Below, one piece after another: positions 1 to 6,201 of a stretch of 6,272 bases of DNA. Position 1 is the first letter of the stretch, and every line of letters starts with the position of its first letter. Made by a program: the position numbers and the translations under genes. Origin of the DNA: Brevundimonas sp. (GTDB taxonomy: Bacteria > Pseudomonadota > Alphaproteobacteria > Caulobacterales > Caulobacteraceae); contig JANJTI010000207.1 in NCBI GenBank assembly GCA_024711185.1, positions 1-6,272 of the forward strand. The letters are read 5' to 3'. The notes beneath the pieces were generated by a model. The model did not search any database and was not told the origin of the DNA. It worked only from the letters and a program-made list of their open reading frames with translations.

Positions 1-459
<459 letters not shown>

Positions 460-466
460 CGGCGCC

Positions 467-1456
467 TCAGCGTCGCAGCTCGTCCTCGATGGTGCGGGTG
501 GTCTGCCGGCGCAGCCCGTTGAAGGTGACCGTCCCGTTGGGGAAGTCGAGAACGACATGCCGGAAGCGGCCGAGCAGGTCGGCGCCGATCAGCAGCGCTG
601 GGCTGTCGGCCAGTTCGAGCGTCTGGAAGCAGTGCAGGTCGGCGAAGAGCAGGGGCGTCGGGCCGAGCCGGCTGGCGCCGAAGCGAAGGTCAGACACCCG
701 CGCCAGATCGGCGGAGAGACTCTGTCCGGTGACGCCGTAGAGCGGCACGGCGCGCGCCAGTCGGCCGCCTTCATTGCGGCGGGCGGTCACGCTTTGCTGC
801 AGGGCCGTATTGCCGATGGAGTACTGGGCCCCGCTGTCGATGAAGGCGGCGGTCGGCACGCCCTCCACCGTCACCTGTGTCAGGATAAGCTGGCCGAAAC
901 GGCCCCGCACCGACCGCAGGCCGCCCCGTGGGAGCCGGGTGCCGGTGGTCATGTCGGCGCCGCCCATCAGGATCCGCACGCCCCGGATGCTGAGGCTCGC
1001 AGAGCGTCGCACCACGTCGAAACCCAGCCGGAAGCGGCCCAGGACGTCGAGGCCGAGCAGGCCGTCCGCCCCGAGATTGGCGGCGGGCAGGACCGGGCAG
1101 TGCAGGTCGCGAAAGCCCAGACCGCTGAGCAGCAGGCGGTCGACGGCGACGCTTTCGGTGCGGGTGGCGGTGGTGATGCCGTGCACCAGCACCGGCTCCC
1201 GCGCCGGCAGCTCCAGCTGCGCCGCGAGCGTGTCGCTGACAGCCGTGGCTCCCGCGCCGGTATCGATGACGAAGACGAACGGGCCCCGCCCGTTGATCGT
1301 CACCGCCGCACCGACGCGGGTGAACAGGTTGGCCAGAAGCTGGACCGGCTGGATCGCGTCGGGCGCGGCGAGCTCCTGGGCCGCAGCCGGCAGGGCCGCC
1401 GTCGCCGCTCCGGCTCCAAGACCCGCCAGCAGCAGGCGACGATCCAGTCCGCGCAT
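467..1456 (-). CDS. Exported retropepsin-like aspartyl protease with two DTG/DSG lobes
   Basis: The predicted protein has 329 residues. The ATG at 1456 was chosen because it directly precedes an arginine-led signal sequence and has GGAG about nine bases upstream; longer versions would run back into xerC. Residues 1-27 look like an export signal: twin arginines (DRRLLLAG), an Ala/Gly/Leu core, then AAAQ as a likely cleavage site, suggesting Tat export to the periplasm. The mature part is an internal duplication. Lobe 1 has VIDTGAGAT (catalytic Asp65) and GLLGLDVLGRF (132-142). Lobe 2 has FIDSGAQYS (Asp207) and LLIGADLLGRF (288-298). Each Asp-Thr/Ser-Gly plus hydrophobic-Gly pair is the signature of a retropepsin half, so one chain probably forms a complete active site without dimerising. 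The substrate is unknown. The gene follows xerC in the same direction after 83 bases and may have its own promoter. The family call is firm; the function is not known. Confidence 0.85.
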   Translation of the reverse strand: MRGLDRRLLLAGLGAGAATAALPAAAQELAAPDAIQPVQLLANLFTRVGAAVTINGRGPFVFVIDTGAGATAVSDTLAAQLELPAREPVLVHGITTATRTESVAVDRLLLSGLGFRDLHCPVLPAANLGADGLLGLDVLGRFRLGFDVVRRSASLSIRGVRILMGGADMTTGTRLPRGGLRSVRGRFGQLILTQVTVEGVPTAAFIDSGAQYSIGNTALQQSVTARRNEGGRLARAVPLYGVTGQSLSADLARVSDLRFGASRLGPTPLLFADLHCFQTLELADSPALLIGADLLGRFRHVVLDFPNGTVTFNGLRRQTTRTIEDELRR

Positions 1457-1539
1457 GCGGTTCGACTCCAGCGACGCCGCCCCCTGCGCGCTCCGCCGAA
1501 CACTGTAAGCGCTGAACGCTCCGGCTGGCGAGTCCGGCG
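1457..1539 (-). promoter_or_regulatory. Spacer between xerC and the protease gene with two GANTC sites
   Basis: This 83-base gap could hold a promoter for the protease gene, since every other minus-strand junction is tighter. It contains two GANTC sequences, GACTC at 1464-1468 and GAGTC at 1530-1534; GANTC is the target of the CcrM methyltransferase in alphaproteobacteria. An imperfect hairpin (1516-1540) overlaps the xerC stop codon. I could not identify convincing -35/-10 boxes. The regulatory role is inference from position only. Confidence 0.3.
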
Positions 1540-2469
1540 TCAGGCGCGCGGATGGGCGGCGGCGTAGGCCTCGAGCAGGCGGGCGGCGTCGACCTCGGTG
1601 TATTTCTGGGTCGTCGACAGGCTGGCGTGGCCGAGCAGTTGCTGGATGGAGCGCAGGTCGGCTCCGGCCCCGAGCAGGTGGGTGGCGAAGCTGTGGCGCA
1701 GGGCGTGGGGGGTGGCGCTGGCCGGCAAGCCGAGCCGGCCTCTCAGGCGCTGCATCGCCGCCTGCACCTGGCGCGGTCCCAGAGGCCCGCCGCGGCGGGC
1801 GCGGAAGTGGGCGTCGTCGGGCTGGAGCGGGAAGGGCAGCAGTCCCAGATAGCCGTCGACCGCCTCGCGCACCGCCGGAAGGACGGGGACGAGTCGGGTC
1901 TTGCCGCCCTTGCCGAGGATACGCAGGGTCTCGGGCAGGGGGGCGTCTGCGCGGGTCAGCGACAGCCCTTCGGAGATGCGCAGGCCGCAACCGTAGAGCA
2001 GGGTCAGGATCGCGCGATCGCGGGCGGCCTCCCACGGTTCGGCGTCCGGATCGGCCTCCGTCTCCTGCAGCAGGCCGCGGGCCTGGTCCTCGCTGACCGG
2101 GCGCGGGAGCGAGGGGCGGGCGCGGGGGCCGCGGACGAGCGCCAGCTGGGGGGCGGGCGTCTCCAGCCGGCGATCGAGGAAGGCGTGAAAGGTGCGGATG
2201 GCCGACAGGGTCTGGCCGATGGAGCGGGCGCTCAACGGCCGCTCTCCGGCGCGACGCGCGGCGAGATGGGCGCGCACCTCCGCCGCCGTCACGGTTTCGA
2301 GATCGGCGAGCCGCAACGCCTCGCCCCGGTGCTGCTGCAGAAAGGCGAGGTACAGGCGGCCGATGTGGCCGTAGGCCTCGAGCGTGCGTGGCGACAGGCG
2401 GCGTTCGTGGGCGAGATGCGCCACCCAGGCGGCGAGCGCCTCGTCCGCGGTCAGTTGAGGACGGGCCAT
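1540..2469 (-). CDS. xerC: Tyrosine recombinase XerC, chromosome dimer resolution
   Basis: The protein has 309 residues, the usual length for XerC/XerD. XerC acts with XerD at the chromosomal dif site to convert dimeric chromosomes to monomers before division. An N-terminal SAM-like core-binding domain (about residues 5-105, including LSPRTLEAYGHIGRLYLAFL) is followed by the catalytic domain. The full catalytic set is present: Arg164 in GCGLRISE, Lys187 in ILGKGGKTR, His255 and Arg258 in PHALRHSFATHLL, His281 in LLGHASLSTTQ, and the nucleophile Tyr290 in QKYTEV. The ATG at 2469 was chosen because it gives a normal N-terminus (MARPQLTADEAL) and only a 19-base overlap with the upstream DUF484 gene; an earlier start at 2568 would add 33 arginine-rich residues and overlap by 118 bases. 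No strong Shine-Dalgarno is seen, so translation is probably coupled to DUF484. Neighbouring DUF484 favours XerC over XerD, although sequence motifs alone do not separate them. Confidence 0.93.
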   Translation of the reverse strand: MARPQLTADEALAAWVAHLAHERRLSPRTLEAYGHIGRLYLAFLQQHRGEALRLADLETVTAAEVRAHLAARRAGERPLSARSIGQTLSAIRTFHAFLDRRLETPAPQLALVRGPRARPSLPRPVSEDQARGLLQETEADPDAEPWEAARDRAILTLLYGCGLRISEGLSLTRADAPLPETLRILGKGGKTRLVPVLPAVREAVDGYLGLLPFPLQPDDAHFRARRGGPLGPRQVQAAMQRLRGRLGLPASATPHALRHSFATHLLGAGADLRSIQQLLGHASLSTTQKYTEVDAARLLEAYAAAHPRA

Positions 2470-3155
2470 CGCTCGGCCGTGCGCTCGACCACGCGCGCGA
2501 TGAAGGCGACGAGCTCGCAGCCCATGGTCGGGGTGAAGCCGTCGGTTTCGGTCGAGCCGAAGGCGCAAAGGCCGGGGCGCGCGGCCGGCTCCGAGGCGGG
2601 GAAGTGCGGCGTCATGCGGATCAGGGCGACGGAGCGCACCTCCCCGGTCGCGCCGGCGAACAGGTTGAGGCCGTCGAAATGCGGCCCGAGCCAGGCCAGG
2701 CCGTGTTCTCCGAGCAGGGCGTCGACCCGTCCGGGATCCAGCGCCTTCCAGCCGAACGGGGCGGCGCCCGGCTTCTCCAGCGCCACCGCGGCGCCGGCGA
2801 GGCCGAACCGCCCCTGCGCCACGGCGTCGAGGCGGCGGGCGAGGTCGGAGAGGTTGCGCGACTCCATCAGGTCGAGGGCGGCGACGTGAGTCTGGGTCTG
2901 GGCGGCGAAATTGGCGCGAGCGACAGCCTCGATGCGCTTGCGGGCGTCGGCCTCGCGCTCGGCGGCCTCCTCCAGCCGGGTCAGCGCGGCGCGGCCGAAG
3001 TCGACGACGTTGCGGCCGTGCGGCTTGAGACCGATCTCCTCGAGCAGGGAGCGGTCGTCGAGCAGGGTCTGCGGATGGGCCTGCAGCCAGGCCCTGATCT
3101 CCGGCCAGTGCGGCTCGGCCGGGGCGTCGGCGGAGAGGTCAGGCGATGCGCTCAC
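2451..3155 (-). CDS. DUF484 family protein, GAF-like
   Basis: The protein has 234 residues and starts with GTG at 3153-3155. This start is supported by a strong Shine-Dalgarno (GGGGAGAGG, 3161-3169) five bases upstream. The N-terminal part (about 16-60, WPEIRAWLQAHPQTLLDD, then VVDFGRAAL) and the following charged helix (about 56-85, Glu/Arg/Ala rich, possible coiled coil) match the usual opening of DUF484 proteins. The C-terminal part resembles a GAF-type fold and carries the family's typical ending: RSVALIRMTP, LCAFGSTETDGFTPTMG, then a terminal helix. No signal peptide or membrane segment is visible, so it should be cytoplasmic. Its biochemical role is unknown. It lies 24 bases after tal and overlaps xerC by 19 bases, and this pairing with xerC recurs across proteobacteria, which hints at a link to XerC expression or function. 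That link is inference. Confidence 0.88.
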   Translation of the reverse strand: MSASPDLSADAPAEPHWPEIRAWLQAHPQTLLDDRSLLEEIGLKPHGRNVVDFGRAALTRLEEAAEREADARKRIEAVARANFAAQTQTHVAALDLMESRNLSDLARRLDAVAQGRFGLAGAAVALEKPGAAPFGWKALDPGRVDALLGEHGLAWLGPHFDGLNLFAGATGEVRSVALIRMTPHFPASEPAARPGLCAFGSTETDGFTPTMGCELVAFIARVVERTAERWPVLN

Positions 3156-3160
3156 GAAGA

Positions 3161-3169
3161 CCTCTCCCC
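3161..3169 (-). promoter_or_regulatory. Ribosome binding site that fixes the GTG start of the DUF484 gene
   Basis: On the minus strand GGGGAGAGG lies five bases (TCTTC) before the GTG at 3155. It sits inside the 24-base gap between the tal stop and DUF484, as expected for an internal operon gene. It is a better match than anything in front of tal or xerC, so DUF484 may be translated independently of its upstream neighbour. Confidence 0.6.
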
Positions 3170-3179
3170 GAGGCGACTT

Positions 3180-3833
3180 TTACAGGATGGACTGGCCGGT
3201 CTTGCCCCAGTCCGCCAGGAAGGCATCAAGCCCCTTGTCGGTTAACGGGTGCTTGACCAGGGCCTTGAAAACGTCGGCCGGGATGGTCGCGGCGTCAGCG
3301 CCGGCGAGGGCCGCGGCCGAGACGTGACCCGGGTTGCGCAGCGAGGCGGCCAGCACTTCGGTCTCGAAGCCGTGGATGTCGTAGAGGGTGCGGATCTCCT
3401 CCAGCAGGGCCACGCCGTCGGCGCCGTGGTCCTCCAGACGCCCGACGAAGGGGGAGATGAAGGTCGCGCCCGCCTTGGCGGCGAGCATGGCCTGGGCGGC
3501 GGAGAAGCAGAGGGTGACGTTGGTCTTCACGCCCTTGTCGGCGAAGGCGCGGGCGGCGCGCAGGCCGTCCCAGGTCAGCGGCAGCTTGACCACCACGTTG
3601 GGGGCGATGGCGGCGAGCTTGTCGCCCTCCTTGACCATGGTCTCGAAGTCGGTGGCCACGGCCTCGGCGGAGATCGGGCCCTCGACGAGGGCGCAAATCT
3701 CGGCGATGACCTCGGCGATGTTCCGGCCCGATTTGGCGATCAACGACGGATTGGTGGTCACGCCATCGACCATTCCGGTGGGGACCAGGTCCCGGATGAC
3801 GGCGACGTCGGCGGTGTCGAGGAAGAGTTTCAT
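3180..3833 (-). CDS. tal: Transaldolase, small TalC/fructose-6-phosphate-aldolase-like family
   Basis: The protein has 217 residues, the normal size of the short class I aldolases, and is cytoplasmic. It should move a dihydroxyacetone unit from fructose 6-phosphate to erythrose 4-phosphate in the non-oxidative pentose phosphate pathway. Visible marks are [10 protein letters not shown] at the start, [14 protein letters not shown] (23-36), the Schiff-base lysine Lys83 in [11 protein letters not shown], and the barrel strands [12 protein letters not shown] and [13 protein letters not shown]. Two active-site positions separate true transaldolase from the aldolase FSA: FSA has Gln59 and Tyr131 (E. 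coli numbering), while here the aligned residues are Glu57 and Phe129, as in transaldolases. I therefore favour transaldolase, although automatic annotation may say fructose-6-phosphate aldolase. The ATG at 3833 has only a weak AAAGAG upstream. It is the first gene of the tal-DUF484-xerC block and is divergent from priA. Confidence 0.92.
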   Translation of the reverse strand: MKLFLDTADVAVIRDLVPTGMVDGVTTNPSLIAKSGRNIAEVIAEICALVEGPISAEAVATDFETMVKEGDKLAAIAPNVVVKLPLTWDGLRAARAFADKGVKTNVTLCFSAAQAMLAAKAGATFISPFVGRLEDHGADGVALLEEIRTLYDIHGFETEVLAASLRNPGHVSAAALAGADAATIPADVFKALVKHPLTDKGLDAFLADWGKTGQSIL

Positions 3834-3881
3834 GCGCGGCTCTTTACCGGGATGACGACCGAAGTGCGAGCCCCATCGACC

Positions 3882-3926
3882 CCCGCCACCCCCCGGCGGG
3901 CGGGCCCCCTCCCCCAGCGGGGGAGG
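3882..3926. repeat. Two tandem palindromes in the tal/priA spacer, REP-like
   Basis: Two perfect inverted repeats lie side by side: CCCGCC (3882-3887) with GGCGGG (3895-3900) around a 7-base loop, and CCTCCCCC (3908-3915) with GGGGGAGG (3919-3926) around AGC. The right arm of the second is also the only Shine-Dalgarno-like sequence before the priA ATG at 3929, two bases away. Palindromes of the CCTCCCCC/GGGGGAGG type recur between genes in Caulobacterales as I remember them, so this may be a dispersed extragenic palindrome. Copy number in this genome cannot be judged from the window. Confidence 0.55.
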
Positions 3927-3928
3927 CG

Positions 3929-4222
3929 ATGAAAGTCGCCTCCGTCCTGATCCCCCTGCCAGTGCCCGAGGCCTTCGACTACGAGGTCCCGGCGGGGCTG
4001 GAGGTCGCGCGCGGGGACCAGGTGGCCGTGCCGCTCGGCCCCCGGCTGGTGCGCGGGATCGTTTCGGAGGCGCGCGAGACCACAGGCTCGAACCGGCGGC
4101 TGAAGGCGGTGGCCGAGCGGCTGGACGAACCGGCCCTGCCCGGGCGGACGGTGGACTTCGTCGAGTGGGCGGCGCGCTGGACCCTCAGCGCCCCGGGCGA
4201 GATGGCGGCGGCGGCGCTGTAG
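3929..4222 (+). CDS. priA: PriA N-terminal fragment: 3'-DNA-binding domain
   Basis: These 97 residues before the TAG make up nearly the whole 3'-DNA-binding domain of PriA, which holds the 3' end of the leading strand at a fork. [11 protein letters not shown] puts Phe16 and Asp17 at the same positions as the E. coli residues that contact the terminal nucleotide, and RLKAV supplies the matching lysine (Lys59; Lys61 in E. coli). [14 protein letters not shown] and the closing [11 protein letters not shown] helix are typical of the family. The ATG at 3929 gives the expected [18 protein letters not shown] opening; its Shine-Dalgarno (GGAGG) is only two bases away and lies in a hairpin arm, an unusual arrangement. 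If the stop is real, this short peptide would lack the winged helix and all helicase motifs and could at best bind DNA without remodelling it. Confidence 0.8.
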   Translation: MKVASVLIPLPVPEAFDYEVPAGLEVARGDQVAVPLGPRLVRGIVSEARETTGSNRRLKAVAERLDEPALPGRTVDFVEWAARWTLSAPGEMAAAAL

Positions 4223-4258
4223 GGCCTGCGCGCGCCGCGGCCGCGGCCGGAACGGCGG

Positions 4259-6091
4259 GTGCGACGGGTCGGCGGGCGGTCGCCGGTCCGGCCCACGCCC
4301 GCGCGCTCGGCCGTGCTGGAGGCGCTGGGTGAGCGTTCGATGGCGGCGGCCGACCTGGCGCGCGCCGCCGGCGTCTCGGCGGGGGTGGTCAAGGGGCTCG
4401 TCGACGAGGGCGTGCTCGAGATCGTGGAGATCGAGGCGGTCGCCGCCTTCGACCGTCCGGCCCCGGAACATGCGCCGGCGATCCTGAACCCGGACCAGGC
4501 GGCGGCGGCCTGGACGCTGGCGGCCGCGGCGGCCGGCGGACGCTTCGCCCCCTTCCTGCTCGACGGTGTCACCGGGTCGGGCAAGACCGAGGCCTATCTG
4601 GAGGCGGCGGCGCGGACGCTGACGGCCGACCCGGAGGCGCAGATTCTGATCCTGTTGCCCGAGATCGCCCTGACCCAGGCGGTGATCGAGCGCATCGCCG
4701 CCCGCTTCGGCGCCGCGCCGGCCGAATGGCACTCGGGCATGGCCCCGCCGCGCCGGCGCCAGGTGTGGGAGGCCGTGCGGGCCGGGCGCTGCAACATCGT
4801 GGTCGGCGCCCGCTCCGCCCTGTTCCTGCCCTTCGTCCGCCTGCGGATGATCGTCGTGGACGAGGAGCACGACGGCTCGTTCAAGCAGGAAGAAGGGTTG
4901 GTCTATCACGGTCGCGACCTCGCGGTGGCGCGGGCCCGGATCGAGGACGCGACTGTCATCCTCGCCTCCGCGACCCCCTCGCTGGAAACTCTGTGGAACG
5001 CCCGCCACGGCCGCTACGGCTGGTTGAAGCTGGGGGCCCGGCACGGGGCGGCGGTGCTGCCCGACATCCGCCTGGTGGACCTGCGCGAATGCCCGCCGGA
5101 CCCCCAGACCTGGCTGTCGCAGCCGCTACGCGAGGCGATCGGCGAGACCCTGCTGAGGGGCGAGCAGACGCTGCTGTTCCTGAACCGGCGCGGCTACGCC
5201 CCCGTGGTCCTGTGCCGGGCCTGCGGCCACCGGCTGACCGCGCCGGACACCGACAGCTGGCTGGTCGAGCATCGCTACACCGGGCGACTGGTCTGCCACC
5301 TGACCGGCTTCACCATGCCCCGGCCAAGGTTGTGCCCGTCCTGCGGCGCCGAGGATTCGCTGGTGTCGGTGGGGCCGGGCGTCGAACGGGTCGAGGAGGA
5401 GGTGCGCCAGCTGTTTCCCGAGGCGCGCACGGCCGTGTTCAGCTCCGACACCGTCCCGGACGGCCGCTCGGCGCGCGAGCTGATCCAGCGCATGGCCGAG
5501 GGCGGAATCGACATCCTCGTCGCCACCCAGGCCGCGGCCAAGGGGCACAACTTCCCCCACCTGACCCTCGTCGGCGTCGTCGACGCCGACCTCGGCCTGA
5601 GGGGCGGCGACCTGAGGGCGGCCGAGCGGACCTTCCAGCTGCTGACCCAGGCGACCGGCCGGGCCGGGCGCGCCGAGCGGCCGGGGCGCGCCCTCTTGCA
5701 GACCTGGACGCCCGAGCATCCGGTGCTGCAGGCGCTGGCCGCCGGCGACCGCGACGCCTTCGTCGAGGCGGAGATGGCCGAGCGCGAGGCCGCCGCCCTG
5801 CCGCCGCACGGGCGACTGGCGGCCCTGATCCTGTCCAGCGAGAACGCCCAGGCGGTGGAGAAGGCGGCGCGCGACCTGGCCGAGGCCATTCCCAACGCCG
5901 ACCGGCTGGAGGTCTACGGGCCCGCCGACGCGCCGCTGGCCCTGGTGCGGGGCCGCCGGCGGAAACGTCTGCTGGTGCGCGCCGATCGCGACGTCGACCT
6001 GCAGGCCTTCCTGCGCACCTGGCTGGGGCGCGTGAAAATTCCCGCCTCGGTGAGGCTGAACGTCGACGTGGATCCGTACAGCTTCCTCTGA
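4259..6091 (+). CDS. priA: PriA main fragment: winged helix, DEAH helicase, zinc and C-terminal domains
   Basis: The fragment has 610 residues if it starts at the GTG at 4259. That start has no convincing ribosome site, and ATG 4340 is a second option; the true protein probably begins at 3929. Order of parts (fragment numbering): winged helix about 12-65; Walker A GVTGSGKT (103-110); DEEH (201-204), the helicase Mg2+/ATP motif; ASATPSLET (236-244); LLFLNRRGYAPVVLC (305-319); zinc region 319-362; ATQAAAKGHNFP (422-433); QATGRAGR (464-471), motif VI with its arginine finger; and the C-terminal domain ending VRLNVDVDPYSFL. All helicase motifs look active. Two oddities: the second zinc site has lost three cysteines (Ala328, Thr331, Thr349 where Cys is usual), and RGRRRKRLLV near the end has basic residues where relatives usually carry aromatics (RGRYRFRLLV type). 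No PriB, PriC or DnaT gene is nearby. Confidence 0.93.
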   Translation: MRRVGGRSPVRPTPARSAVLEALGERSMAAADLARAAGVSAGVVKGLVDEGVLEIVEIEAVAAFDRPAPEHAPAILNPDQAAAAWTLAAAAAGGRFAPFLLDGVTGSGKTEAYLEAAARTLTADPEAQILILLPEIALTQAVIERIAARFGAAPAEWHSGMAPPRRRQVWEAVRAGRCNIVVGARSALFLPFVRLRMIVVDEEHDGSFKQEEGLVYHGRDLAVARARIEDATVILASATPSLETLWNARHGRYGWLKLGARHGAAVLPDIRLVDLRECPPDPQTWLSQPLREAIGETLLRGEQTLLFLNRRGYAPVVLCRACGHRLTAPDTDSWLVEHRYTGRLVCHLTGFTMPRPRLCPSCGAEDSLVSVGPGVERVEEEVRQLFPEARTAVFSSDTVPDGRSARELIQRMAEGGIDILVATQAAAKGHNFPHLTLVGVVDADLGLRGGDLRAAERTFQLLTQATGRAGRAERPGRALLQTWTPEHPVLQALAAGDRDAFVEAEMAEREAAALPPHGRLAALILSSENAQAVEKAARDLAEAIPNADRLEVYGPADAPLALVRGRRRKRLLVRADRDVDLQAFLRTWLGRVKIPASVRLNVDVDPYSFL

Positions 6092-6139
6092 TTGTCAAAG
6101 ATCGACGGCGGCCGTCCCGGCGAAGGGAACGGCATGACT

Positions 6140-6167
6140 CTTCGCCGCTTCCGGAGAAGCGGTGAGG
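6140..6167 (+). terminator. Strong hairpin 48 bases after priA, possible terminator
   Basis: CTTCGCCGCTTC (6140-6151) pairs with GAAGCGGTGAGG (6156-6167) around a CGGA loop, giving 12 base pairs including two G-U pairs; the inner seven pairs are perfect. No T-run follows, so it is not a textbook intrinsic terminator, although many G+C-rich alphaproteobacterial 3' ends lack one. It could instead stabilise the priA 3' end or belong to the leader of a downstream gene. Confidence 0.4.
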
Positions 6168-6185
6168 CGGGAAGGGAGCGGGGCG

Positions 6186-6201
6186 CCGGGCCTTCGCCCG
6201 G
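6186..6201 (+). terminator. Second small hairpin after priA
   Basis: CCGGGC (6186-6191) and GCCCGG (6196-6201) form a perfect six-pair stem around CTTC. It lies 18 bases after the larger hairpin and is not followed by Ts. The two stems together may end transcription or fold in a 5' leader. In alphaproteobacteria priA is commonly followed by the F1 ATP synthase operon beginning with atpH; no such coding sequence begins before the window ends, so this context is inference. The rest of 6092-6272 holds no supported gene. Confidence 0.3.

Larger units (their letters stand above)
3929..6091 (+). pseudogene. priA: priA locus, full length but interrupted by an in-frame TAG
   Basis: Read in one frame, the interval encodes 720 positions, close to the 732 residues of E. 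coli PriA, with codon 98 being TAG (4220-4222). PriA recognises stalled or repaired replication forks and reloads the replicative helicase through the primosome. The residues before the stop (EMAAAAL) and after it (GLRAPRPRPERR) match the linker after the 3'-DNA-binding domain; related proteins, from memory, read ALRGLRAP here, so the TAG takes the place of an arginine. The frame does not change across the stop, so no insertion or deletion is involved. CGG to TAG would need two adjacent transitions (both strands of one CpG); AGG to TAG needs one change. Everything else is preserved, so the lesion is either recent or a sequence error. The two parts are described separately. There is no visible recoding signal. 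Confidence 0.75.

Noticed and set aside
1516..1540. Hairpin after xerC as a terminator
   Set aside because: The stem is broken by bulges, overlaps the stop codon and has no T-run; the pairing is little better than chance at this base composition.
557..1567. A 336-codon plus-strand open frame opposite the protease gene
   Set aside because: Composition is biased and no family features are seen; the minus-strand gene has two catalytic motifs and a signal peptide.
1552..2889. A 445-codon plus-strand open frame spanning xerC and DUF484
   Set aside because: It crosses two well-supported minus-strand genes and encodes a repetitive Gly/Ala/Arg/Gln-rich product, so it is a shadow frame.
4220..4222. 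TAG in priA read as pyrrolysine or programmed readthrough
   Set aside because: Pyrrolysine decoding is not expected in this group, the following codon is GGC and not a known readthrough context, and no nearby structure was found that would support recoding.
4190..4260. Paired frameshifts as the cause of the priA break
   Set aside because: Upstream and downstream parts share one frame and the linker residues fit the family on both sides, so a substitution explains it more simply.
3830..5044. A 404-codon open frame on the minus strand opposite priA
   Set aside because: Low-complexity Arg/Gly/Pro/His-rich product with no recognisable domain, antisense to a clear helicase. Long shadow frames are expected at this base composition.
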